A DNA stretch of 64,000 nt, taken from the NCBI GenBank assembly GCA_022496805.1, contig CM040091.1:24108336-24172335 (forward strand), in the 5' to 3' direction. Source of the DNA: Pohlia nutans. Lineage: Eukaryota > Streptophyta > Bryopsida > Bryales > Mniaceae. Below are positions 1 to 10,568 of the stretch, one piece after another (within the stretch, counting starts at the first letter, position 1; every line of letters begins with the position of its first letter). The translations under genes were made by a program, and so were the position numbers. The notes under the pieces were generated by a model. The model saw nothing but the letters and a program-made list of their open reading frames with translations. It was not told the DNA's origin and searched no databases.

Positions 1-202
1 TGCTAGAAACTCGCGATTTCAAATTTAAAAAATGTTCATTACCTACTATTTGATGGTGTGCCTGGATTGGTATTTAAGAGCACATCTCCAAGCCTTGGCA
101 AATCATATGAGATGGAGTTTCTCCATGTAATGGAATTTTGTCAGTACTATATGCCGTTTGGATATTTTCGCTTGTTCAAGTAGTTAAGTCGGCTTTCCCA
201 TA

Positions 203-524
203 GAGTGGCATCCCCATTAGTCAAATGCTCGACAAAAACTCTCATCTTCAGTCGGAGGGACCTAGTGTACAAAAGAAGAAGAAGAAAAGAGGTCGATTAA
301 TGTTTTCAAGTAAACGGGCACTGGAGCGTTCAAAGATGAGGCCTCCCAAACTAAAGTCTCAGGTGCAGGATGTTCACGAATGCATGCCCATGAGTATAGA
401 TTTTGGCGATGACGATGTAGCGGACTTGGGATGTTCTCAAAACATCATGTCATATAGCGATATGATAGACCAGGGGGAATCACTGCAAGACATCACAAGC
501 GATGAAGACGAGGCGTGGAAAAAT
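203..524 (+). CDS. Candidate internal exon, lysine-rich then acidic, unknown function
   Basis: I do not recognise this protein. An open frame runs from an AG acceptor just before 203 to a consensus donor GTAAGT at 525; the first ATG is at 225. The translation has a run of lysines near residues 17-22 (KKKKKRGR), then an acidic stretch rich in D and E towards the end. That composition resembles the disordered N-terminus of the ParB/methylase family. The donor is phase 0, as is the acceptor at 18986 of copy 1 of that family, so this could be its upstream exon across a very long intron. That link is inference; no homology supports it. It could equally be a chance open frame. Confidence 0.3.
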
Positions 525-530
525 GTAAGT

Positions 531-1450
531 AATATATTAAACAAGCTATATTATGTGTGCATTTTGTATTGATTAGTCATTAATCAAAACAAACTGGTCT
601 TAAATGTGACTATCACATGGGGATTAATTGGTCATACGTGTAAGTGGACTTTAAATGATAAGGTGGACTCATCCAGTGATTGTGACGTTTGACATCTATT
701 TTGATATGCGTTTAACGCCGTGGAAATAGCCTCGGCCCCGACGGCCGAGTACTTACTATGGCTTTGATCTAAAATATAGACAATTGTCGAGACATCAAAT
801 GTTATATCAACGACATCCCACTTGATATTCCCTCTGGAATGCTAATATTATTTGTTTAGTGCAACTTCATTTTTGTAAAATTAGTGAGAATATTAGCTAG
901 GGAAATTAGAGTAAAATTATCGAGGGAAATAAGTGTAAAATTAGCATAAACGTAGTAAGGATTTTTTAAGACTAGCTGAGGCTAGTGATCTGCCATTTGC
1001 AAAAATTCGAATGTACAGTAGCCTAGGTGTTGGGACTAGGGTTTCGGACGCATGAGTGCGGGTACTAAAGGCAGCACGATTAGGGTTTGAGTACCACTCG
1101 TGAGCTCCCTACGCACGGTGAGCCTCTGACGATGTGCTGCTCGAGCTTTCTGTTTGCATGCGGGTTGACTGCGTTGGTTACTCATGAATGTCGTGTTGTG
1201 TACAGGGGAAATCAAGCTCTTACGCGATGAGGACGACAAGGCAGAGATCGCAACCCATCGGCGATGAGCGCACCCCTGGAGTTCCAACGTCGGTCGCCAC
1301 GATTCGCGAGGTGGGCTTTTCAAAACCTTGAAACTTTTGTCTAAATTTCGCACTCAATGGTCTATTTGCACTCTAGGGTTAGAATCCAGAATCTAGTGCG
1401 CCGCATGCATGGAGAATTAAGGAGTGTTGTGGAGCTCTGGTTCTCCAACT
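531..1450. other. Non-coding stretch, no gene seen
   Basis: No convincing reading frame or recognisable element. There is one short perfect inverted repeat, CTCGGCC at 731-737 and GGCCGAG at 743-749, which could form a 7-bp stem with a 5-base loop. A minus-strand open frame at 1036-1353 has no recognisable features and I do not call it. Confidence 0.5.
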
Positions 1451-1494
1451 CAATTAGTGTTTGAAGCCAAATCGCGTGTGCTTACTAGAGTCCT

Positions 1495-1735
1495 TCGTGC
1501 GCGTGTCAAATACTCTTCATGCGCGTTCTGAGATCCTCATCGTGCGCGTGTCAAATACTCTTCATGCGCGTTCTGAGATCCTCATCGTGCGCGTGTCAAA
1601 TACTCTTCTTGCGCGTGTTGAGACCCTCTTCGTGCGCGTACTGCAAATCCTCTTCGTGCGAGTGTGATGAATATGCGCGTGCTGAAGTCCTCTTCGTTTG
1701 CAAGTGCGTACTGAGATCCTCTTCGTGTTAATCGT
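1495..1735. repeat. Minisatellite, about 45-bp unit made of two 22-23 bp halves
   Basis: The unit alternates a half containing GTCAAATACTCTT with a half containing TTCTGAGATCCTC. Both carry GCGCGT. Two clean 45-bp copies occur near 1500-1590 and decayed copies follow. The small open frames across it on both strands are by-products of the repeat. The 22-23 bp spacing is close to that of the larger minisatellite at 16.2-18.9 kb, which may share an origin. Confidence 0.7.
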
Positions 1736-2916
1736 GATACTGGTCCTCATCATTCTCAAGCGCGTGAATATTTAGTGCTCAGGGGCTATGCGTGCTATCG
1801 CCGTGGTGCTCAATAACTTTCGTGCTGATTCTAATGTTTTCAGTGCTAGAACGCGTGATCTGGTGCTGCACGTCACGTCTTCTTCGTTCTACTGTTCTGG
1901 TCATCCTCTTGCTTATGTATATGGACATAGAATCTCCTTGTTCTCGTGTTAATGTGCTCAAGTTCTTTTGTGATTTGTTGCTTATTTGAACTGGGGTCAT
2001 CCTCCAGCTGTCGGGTGCGTATTAGTCTCAATCCTCGCACGCGTAATTGACATGCTTGTGGGGGCACGTGATGACCACCTTGGCATTGCTCTGCCAATCA
2101 GACCCCCCTACCGTGGGTAAGCCCTTGGGGCCGATGCTCTATATCCGCCAATATGCTTTGATCAACATATTAGCCTTTGTGGTATTGCTCTCTGTGAGTT
2201 TGGAGGTAGTACTCGGTTTGGGTGCTTCAACTGCAGTGATATTGCTCATGGTGCTAGAAGTTATCGTTGTCATGATACTCGTGGTGCTCCAGCAGTGTAA
2301 GCTCGTGTCCTTCATTTTTAGTGATACTCGTTTTGGTAAATGTCCAGCAAGTGTAAGTTCTGGTGGTGATGATGGTCGAGATGGCCGTTTTGGCACTATA
2401 TTTGATGATCAAACCCGTATGCCATGGATTACCCCTCGGGACCGATGGTCCAATTTTTGCAACACAAATTAATCAACATAATCGGTGGAGGGTTAGAAAC
2501 AAGTGTGATGAAACTTGCCATAGGGATTGTCGTCATAGCCGTATTAGTGCCAGGGGTATTGTCGAGGTAGAGCTCGTGTTGCCGTCGTGGTGGTGCTCGA
2601 TTTCGATGTCATGGGGTCCTGATCAAACCACAGAACCATAGGATAACCCTCGGGACCATTGGTCTAAACATCCCACCACTGGTTGATCACCTAAGTTTAG
2701 ATCTGGGACGGTGCTCGTGGAGGATTCTCGCCATGCTGCCACTCGCAAGTAGCACCATTTGATGAAAACCTCCAATCAGGGTCTAAGCAATGTTCATTTC
2801 ATGCTCCCTCCACTAAGATTTGATGCTCCCTACACTAAGTGTAACTTCTTGAGAATTCAAAGACGGATAGAGAGTAAGTCTGTGTAAATTGGGAGCCTAT
2901 GACGGTCACGCTATTG
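1736..2916. repeat. Degenerate GTGCTCGT-type minisatellite, left half of a locus split by gypsy A
   Basis: Loose repeats of GTGCTCGT, GTGATACTCGT and similar words run through this stretch. The phrase CCCTCGGGACCGATGGTC near 2434 and a variant near 2645 recur right of the gypsy element near 16171, 16930 and 17240. Together with the GTCGT target duplication this shows that 1736-2916 and 16110-18950 were one locus before element A inserted. The open frames at 2047-2641 look like repeat by-products. Confidence 0.65.
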
Positions 2917-2921
2917 GTCGT

Positions 2922-3463
2922 TGTTAACCGAATATTAGTTGATATTCCTTTAGGCTAAGAGTAGGCTAGTCTATACCCGGCAGGAATAGACCCGGCAGGC
3001 GATACGTGGCAATACAGGCTGGTACAGACTAGTCGACCCAACTTTTCCGGTTGACCAGTCTGACACACTGTCAGACCAGTCTCCTATATGTACCTTCACT
3101 CTCTTCGGGAGAGTTGTTGCTATACCATTTGTACATCTTTTTGGCAGCCTCAGTTGTACTTCGTTCTTGTCTTAAACTCTTCTTGTGCGCACTAGTATGT
3201 TAAACTACTGCTGTTAGACTACTGCTGTTTCCTGCTCTTGAATCACTCATTGTGTTTGTATCTTAGTTAGTTGCAGTAGTCAGTGGGTATGCAGGAGTCG
3301 ACTTACTAGCATACTGATGCTTTTCCTTAGCCGACAGTCCATTCTTCTAAGTAGAAACCTCTTACTACTCCTCTCAATCTCTAGAAACTAGTCTAGAATG
3401 GAATAGTCTTGGGCGGAGTAGCTTCATTCGTTTAAGGTCAGTTCCTAAAAAACCCCCTTAACA
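2922..3463 (+). repeat. 5' LTR of gypsy A
   Basis: 542 bp, from TGTTAACCG to CCCTTAACA. A TATA-like CTATATGT lies near 3087 and is a plausible core promoter. The 3' LTR shows several single-base differences in the first 200 bp, so the insertion is not recent. Confidence 0.93.
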
Positions 3464-3465
3464 TT

Positions 3466-3477
3466 TGGCGACCATGC
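3466..3477 (+). promoter_or_regulatory. Primer-binding site of gypsy A
   Basis: TGGCGACCATGC starts two bases after the LTR end, the expected place for a tRNA primer site. The TGG start complements the CCA tail of a tRNA. I cannot say which tRNA. The same motif follows the LTR end of fragment B at 27461. Confidence 0.75.
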
Positions 3478-3925
3478 AAAGTTCAGCTCAGACGCTAGTC
3501 TTTCAGTTGGGCTAGTCAGATCCAGATCTAGATCTAGATCCAGATCCAGATCCTGGTCGATCCAGATCTAGATCCTAGTCAATCCTGTCGACTATCGCTA
3601 AGGCGCTATACGTCCCTGGGAAACAGCAGCCATCTGCTTCCTACACAAAAATCATATGTCTTGAGAAAAATCCAGAGCCCGAGTAGCCCAAAAGAGCCTC
3701 GGAGATCATTCTGTGTAACAGTCGACCAGGGTAGTCAACAGTCGATAATGCTACTGACCAGGAATCTGTAAGAGCAGTTGTGAACAAGGCTTACGGTGCC
3801 AAAGAGCAACCGACTAGGCCAGCACAAAAGGCTAGCCAATTAGATCTCAGAGCCCGACCTACCTAGCAGAGTCAGTTCTAAATCCCAGATCCAGATCTAG
3901 ATCCGATAACTGCCGCGTCGCTAGT
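3478..3925 (+). other. Gypsy A untranslated leader with AGATCC-type microsatellites
   Basis: No open frame. Short runs of CAGATC/TAGATC repeats lie near 3518-3575 and 3888-3906. The leader is conserved in fragment B (27471-27933), including both microsatellite runs, so they belong to the family and not to this copy. Confidence 0.7.
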
Positions 3926-5902
3926 ATGGAACGACCGCGTACACGAGCTACCGGTTCTCCCTTACCAGTCAAAGTAACTGCCGACCAGCTCTCTAACCCA
4001 CGTTTTCACAGAGAATGGCGAAATTTACAGTCGGAGACCGTTCCACCGACAGTAGTCCATGAGACTACCACAGGAATAGATCCCCGACCAACATACGAGA
4101 TTCGGCGGCAAGTCGCAGCATCGACCTCTACCGACCCGTCTTTACAACACTACATAGAGTTCACACAGGGAAGGATGAATACCCCGGAAGGTACCATTTT
4201 TCACGAAACCTCGGTACCAATGGGACGAGACATCCCAAATATGCCAACCCGACCCCTGGCGATTCTACCGACCATGTATACCACGAATCATCAAACCCGC
4301 CCGACTGTGGCGTTCAAGACAAGGTCAAACCCGACTTCTCCACGAAGGGTCCGGGACGACCCGCTTGACTTAACGGAACGACCTTCCAGTGCGCATCAAC
4401 GACTAGTAAGGTACGCTACCGAACCTCCCATCATTTTATATCAACGGCAGTTAGAAATAGATCAACTACGTCGTAATAGAGATGAATTAGACTCCTAACT
4501 GGCCAGTCTTTTATCCAGCCAGAACCCGACATCTGAGCAACTACACTCGGAATCTCAACCAGGTCGACCGGACCAGTCGCTTACATTTCACCAGGAACCC
4601 AGTTCTCCTGGTCAAATGAATAGTCGACCCGGATCACCGAGTACCGACAACCCATACCCGATTGGCATAGACGGCTTGGATAATGATCTAGTCGATAGGA
4701 TCAGACAGATCTATTAATCTAACTAACCAGTCCACCAAGTTGTTACTCGACCCAGTCTCCCGAATATCCGCACTCATATTCATGAGCCAAATATTCTATA
4801 TATAGATCAGCCGAGGGTAGCCCACACTACAACCCCCAGACTGTCGACCCCTCGGACTAGTCTACCACCTGGTTACCAAACTCAACCAGCGATAGGCATT
4901 CCTATGATTCAACCTATCAATCAACCATCGTTTTCACAGACGCATAATAGGCCCATGCCACAAAACCCATACAATCGACCGGTAGCTTCCCAGCCACAAG
5001 TCGTACCGTCTGTGACCCAGTACCAGCCCACCATACGTATGTGTGCATCTTGTGGTGGCTATGGTCACCTTCTCGAACAATACGCTCTATTCAACCCTCG
5101 GTCGATAGACTATTCGGTACCTACAGCTCAGATGCAGCAGCAGCCTTCCTACCCAGCAGCTACACTCCCGACTCGGACGACTGCTCGGAAACCGGTAGCG
5201 ATGCCTACCTACAAGGAAGGTAAGTGTGCCATTACGCATGTCCATCGATTTCTCAATGCCCTTACGTTGAATGGCGAAACCGATTCGGCTATTACTATAG
5301 CATTATTTGGAAATTCCCTAGTCAATGCTGCTAACTATAATTGGTTTTCGACTCAACGAACGTCATACCCACACCAAGAATTACATGGAATCCTAGAGGC
5401 CTTCGAACACCGCTACTAGGATATCGACAATGTTGATCAGGCCTACCTACGTTTCCGCAGTATGAAAGAGGATGCCAAAGAGTCGGTTGACAATTACTAT
5501 GAACGGATGATGAAACTAGCCAGCCAGTTTGAGGTCCTTCCGGCTGATAATTTCCTACTAAGCAATTTCTCAGCTGGTTTGTCAAAGTATCTGCAGGTAG
5601 CAACAATCGGACTACCAAGAACGACACTAGCCCAGGCCAAGAAATCGGCTAAGCTTGCAGAAAGCGGACTACCTAAGGAACCCGACTCGACCTCTACAGA
5701 GCGCACCGAGACTACCAAACGAGCATTTTGCAACCGATGCAAGAAGCCAGGCCATTTTGAACGCGATTGCTGGCTCAATCCGGAGAGCGAGATCGGAAAA
5801 AGGCGTGTGGCGGCTAATAGGACAGCCCCAGTAGCAGGATCTACACCACTGTCGACTACCGCCGAATCCAGGAGTCGACCACCCCGCGATAGCACACCAT
5901 GA
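3926..5902 (+). pseudogene. gag: gag polyprotein of gypsy A, interrupted
   Basis: Structural protein that would package the element RNA. Reading starts at an ATG at 3926 and continues through stops at 4496, 5417 and 5900. It contains a retrotransposon-gag-like helical region (about 5220-5660) and CCHC zinc knuckles: one near 5041 (C-x2-C-x4-H, last Cys replaced by Tyr here but kept in fragment B) and one near 5740 (C-x2-C-x4-H-x4-C). A third CCHC motif follows the last stop near 5920. The N-terminal 300 residues are polar and proline-rich. The stop at 5900 reads as a C to T change of an arginine codon. Inactive. Confidence 0.85.
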
Positions 5903-6940
5903 CGGATATTCCCTTGCTCTCTGTGCAAAACCTTGGACCACCCGACACACTTGTGTCCATTACTGAAGGATCCGAAGGTCGTCAAATTCCTTAATCAGCA
6001 GATCGAGACCAAGCCCAACACGTCGTCAGTAGTCATTGAAGAACTACCGAACACTACGGTTGGTGTCCTAACGGTCGCAGCGATTACCAGAAGCCAGTCG
6101 ACTACCGACCAGCCGACTCCTGACGAAACCACGGAGAAGACCGACTGGACTGCCCAAAAACTACTACGTGATCAAATGATGCAGGAAGTTCGTCAACTCC
6201 AAGCCGAGTTGGAAACAACAACTTCCACTAAAGACCCAAAGTCGACTGAGGACTCGCCGTCACTCGACTGGGATGCGGATGCATTACCGCAACAAACGAT
6301 CACTCTTCAAGACAACCCAGACCAACCGACTCTGGCCACAGTCGACGAAGGCAGCATTGCATTCGGCGCCGTCCTGCAGCAGATCCTCGACCAACTCCAA
6401 GACTGCAAATTGCAGGTTTCCATCCGTGACTTACTACAGTTATCACCGACCCTCACCAAACTGGTTCGGGATCGACTGACTCATCCAGACCCAGAGTCGA
6501 CTCCAGAGCTACCCTACTCGACTACAGAGGAGGTCAGGATCGCCGCTGCAGCAGTCATCGACAAACACATGCCAGTCATCACAGTCTCAGTCGGTAAAAA
6601 CATGGTCAACGACGTTCTGATCGATGGCGGTTCCGGCGTCAATGTGATCACCGAAGATGAACGCCGACGGTTGGGACTAGCCAAACCGTCACCCGCACCA
6701 TTCAACCTCAAGATGGCTAATTGCACCATAGCACGACCCAAAGGATTGATCAGGGATGTCAAATTAGACATTCATGGCATCCCCTATATAGTCACGCTTA
6801 TAGTCATCGACAGTACGTCAAGTCAGACTACTGGTTATTACTCTGTCAACCCTGGCTTCGACATGCCAAAGTCATACAAGACTGGGGCAACAATGAAGTG
6901 CAGATCATGGGCAATGGCACCGTCAAGACCGTCCAGATAA
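5903..6940 (+). pseudogene. Third zinc knuckle and aspartic protease region of gypsy A
   Basis: Begins with a CCHC motif (C-SL-C-KTLD-H-PTHL-C) near 5920, then a polar linker, then a retropepsin-like fold around 6540-6860. The active-site loop reads LIDGGSGVNVI, an Asp-Gly-Gly form rather than Asp-Thr/Ser-Gly. The family context supports protease: it sits between gag and reverse transcriptase and would cleave the polyprotein. The frame ends at 6940. A direct duplication at about 6949-7042 separates it from the RT frame. Confidence 0.8.
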
Positions 6941-6948
6941 ATCGACAG

Positions 6949-7042
6949 TTAGAATACTCACATGCTCTAGTCTGTTACAATACTCACGAGGCGGTTAGAA
7001 TACTCACGAGGCGGTTACATCACATGCTCTAGTCTGTTACAA
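6949..7042 (+). repeat. Local direct duplications between protease and RT
   Basis: The 18-mer ATACTCACGAGGCGGTTA occurs twice in a row and CACATGCTCTAGTCTGTTAC occurs on either side. This looks like a small rearrangement that also breaks the pol frame. Confidence 0.75.
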
Positions 7043-7076
7043 CTTCGCGGAAGGTATCACCGATGAAGAGGACATC

Positions 7077-8951
7077 TTGATGGCATCTGACCCGACCCTC
7101 CACACAATGGGCACAATCGACTGGAACCTCCTAGCTACCGAGTCGACAATCGACCAGCCTGGAACGGAACCGACTACGACGGCCAGTACCCCTAGGCACC
7201 AAGGTATTCAACATACACCAGGAACAATGTTGGTAGACGAGACACCAATACGAGACAAGCTGCGATTCATGGACATTGTCCATTGGAATCACAATGAGGA
7301 GGATCGACTCGACCATGTCAACGTCGGTACCTCTACTGACCCCAAGCTGTTGAAGCTGAACGCGAATCTGAGCCCTAGTCTCAGAGCTAGCGCAGAATCC
7401 CTGTTTAAGGAATACATCGGCATTTTCGCCTTCTCTTACGAAGATCTGCGAGGTATACCGGAACACATAGCGACTCATCGGATCGAGCTCGACCCGACCA
7501 TCTCACCTAGTCACCAGGCAAGATACCGGATGAACCCGAACTATGCACAAGCAGTGAAGGACGACTTGGAACGACTTCTAAAAGCAGGGTTCATCGCACC
7601 AGTCGACCAGGCGACATGGCTATCCCCAATAGTCGTGGTCCCCAAAAAGAATGGGAAACTACGGATATGCGTAGATTTCCGTCGACTTAATGCAGCAACC
7701 AAGAAAGACCCGTACCCCCTTCCATTCACGGACGAGGTACTTGACGCAGTCATAGGCTATGAAGCCTACTCCTTCATCGACTGCTTCTCAGGCTACCACC
7801 TGGTACGGATCGACCCGACCGACCGCCCCAAAACAGCGTTCATCACCGAGTGGGGCGCGTATGTATGGGTCGTGATGCCGTTCAGATTGAAGAACGCCCC
7901 ACCTACCTACCAGCGCATCGTCAACCAGATCTTCAAAGAGTACCTGGGCGACTTCATGAAGCTATTCCTAGACGATTTCAATGTCTACAGCGACATTGAC
8001 TCCCACCTACCGAAGCTCAGACTAGTCTTCGACCGATGTCGACAGTTCGGGGTAAGCCTCAATCCAGAAAAGTGTATCTTCTACGTTCCTTCTGGTGTAA
8101 TTTTGGGCTACATTGTAGGACGGGAAGGCAAGTTTTCGGATCCAAAGAAAATTCAAGCCCTAGTCGACATGCCATCACCAAAGGACGTCAAAGCCATTCA
8201 GACGTTCAACGGACTAGCCCAGTTCAACCGATGCTTCATCAAAAATTATGCCGCCATCATGGAACCCATCACCAAGCTGACCAGGAAAGGCGAACCGTTC
8301 GACTGGACGCCGACGTGCGCAACAGCATACCAGACCATCAAGGATCGATACCAGACTGCACTAATCCTGATCGGAGTCGACTGGTCACTCGACTTCCACA
8401 TACACACAAACGCATCCGACATCGCAGTCGGGGCTATGCTCGCACAAAACCCGACCGGCAACATCGACCGGCCGATAGCTTATGCTTCCCCACTACTCAA
8501 CAAAGCAGAGAAGAACAATACAACAACCGAAAAGGAAGCACTCGCAATGGTGTACGCCATCAACAAATTCCGCCATTACCTCCTAGGTAATAAGTTCGTC
8601 TTCTATGTCAACCACCTAGCGCTCCAGTACTTGATCAACAAACCTTAGGTATCGGGTCGACTGGCACGCTGGCTACTACTGTTTCTTGAATTCGACTTCA
8701 CTGTGGTTTATAAACCAGGCAAAACACATGAAGTAGCCGACGCACTATCAAGAAATGAAGGGGCCGAGCCAGCCATAGGCATACCCGACCAGACAGTCGA
8801 CGCACAACTCTTTTCCACCAAACCCGACTGGCTACACCCGATAGTCGACTACTTGACTACCGGGACTTTTCCAACCCACATGATGAAGGAGGCTCACAAG
8901 CGAATCGCTCACAAAGCCATTCCGTACCAAGTACTCAACGGACAACTGTAC
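7077..8951 (+). pseudogene. pol: Reverse transcriptase and RNase H of gypsy A
   Basis: Copies element RNA into DNA. The RT fingers and palm run from about 7560 to 8120, with VVPKKNGKLRICVDFRRLN, then CFSGYHLVRIDP and the catalytic FLDDF at about 7966-7980. The usual MPFGLKNAP motif has Arg for Gly. RNase H follows from about 8380 (LDFHIHTNASD, TEKEALAM). Two positions that are normally catalytic Asp read Asn here (TNASD and YVNHLAL). A TAG at 8646 sits where the family normally has Gln, and the frame resumes to a TGA at 8952. Both the stops and the lost acidic residues make it inactive. Confidence 0.92.
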
Positions 8952-8954
8952 TGA

Positions 8955-10088
8955 CTCGGCAAGGACCACCAGCTCCGACTAGTCCTGACCGGCAGTCAGC
9001 CGACAACAATCCTCTAAGAATTACACAAAGGCAACGCGGGAGGACATTTTTCTCATGACATCACTGTCCGGAAAATACTAGACGCAGGCTACTGGTGGCC
9101 GACTCTACACCAAGACGCTGTCCAATACTACCAGTCGTGTCATGAATGCCAGAAGACTGGCGGACTACCCAAGACAGTCTCCTCGAAGCTCGTCACCCAA
9201 CTACCCGCAGAACCGTTTATGAAATGCGGATTCGACTTCATAGGCCCCGTGAAGAAGACCCGACATACAGCCTGTCGATACATTTTGGTGGCTACCGACT
9301 ATGCCACCAAATGGATCGAGGCTAGAGCTCTCCGAGGAAACACCGCCAGGGAGACCGCACAGTTCCTGTACGAGGCAATTCTTACCCGGTTTGGATGTCC
9401 ACTCCACCTAGTAAGCGACCAAGGTACCCATTTTATCAATAGCACGGTGCACACTCTCACCGAGCATTTTTTACTCTGACACACGACTTCAACAACATAC
9501 TATCCGCAAGGCAACGGCCAAGCCGAGTCGACCAACAAGGTCATAGTCCGATTGCTCTAGAAGCTAGTCAACGAGAATCGAACCGACTGGGATTTACAGC
9601 TCCACACGGTCCTATTTGCTTACCGAACGGCATACAAAGTTCGCACGGGGCACACACCTTTCTAATTGGTGTATGGTCTGACGTCGTTGATGCCAACCGA
9701 ATACATCATACCGACCCAACAGTCGACATCGACTACCGACTTCACTCCCATGCAAGTACTAGCAGCACGAGCCGCCGAACTCGAGAAGTTAGACGAGACC
9801 CGACTGACAGCAGCCACTCACCACGGCGCACAACAGTGGAACCGAGCACAGTGGGCCCAGACCCAAGGTCAATCGACTCTATACAACGTAGGCGACTACA
9901 TCCTCTGGCACCCGAAAGGGACAAATGTCCATACCGGTAAACTTCGTAGCAAATGGTTCGGCCCATATCGTGTCCAGTATACCCTCTCCAAGAACACTGT
10001 CCTCCTAGTCAGCAGTCAACACTTTGACCCCGACCCAGAAGTAGTCAACGTCAACAAACTCAAACCCTACCGAGTTCTAGGTGATTAA
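8955..10088 (+). pseudogene. int: Integrase of gypsy A
   Basis: Inserts element DNA. An HHCC zinc-binding region lies near 9018-9165 (ELHKGN, GHF, CHECQKTG). The DDE core follows: FDFIGP near 9232 with the first Asp, LVSDQGTHF near 9408 with the second, and GNGQAEST near 9511 with the Glu. The C-terminal part from 9666 has a YILWHPKG and RSKWFGPYRVQY barrel-like region, and no chromodomain is visible. Stops lie at about 9015 (TAA), 9477 (TGA), 9558 (TAG), 9663 (TAA) and 10086 (TAA). Fragment F keeps CAA or CGA at four of these five places, so those four arose by C to T change. Confidence 0.92.
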
Positions 10089-10568
10089 CCTCCAACCGAA
10101 TTGACTAGCCCCCTCACTAGCAAATCAGAGATCAAGTCAACACTAGAACAAAATGAAGATGAGCCCAACCGACCGCAACGGACCCGACCCGACCTAGTTA
10201 CAGTTAGTCGACTCGACTGGTCGACCCGACTGGTCAACCCGACCGGTCAAACCCTAGAAGAGCAGCCATATTTATGGCCGCCGCCCTCACCTATCCTCTC
10301 AGTTATGAATGCAAGGCCCATTGGGCAGGTATTTAGCACTATGGCCGCACCCCTTCTTCCTCCTCTTGCTTGATCGCCATTAGCTTCCTCTCCAGCGGAC
10401 CCACAGGCCGCGCGCCTCCTATCTCCCATTGCTCACTCTCCTCCCTCCTTCCCTTCTCCTCCGGCCGACCGCCACTCCGCGGCTCTTGCCTTATGCATTC
10501 TTAGCAAGCGATTTAGACAATCACGAGTAGAACGGCGAAGAGTAGTCAAGCGACCCCGTAGCCCGACT

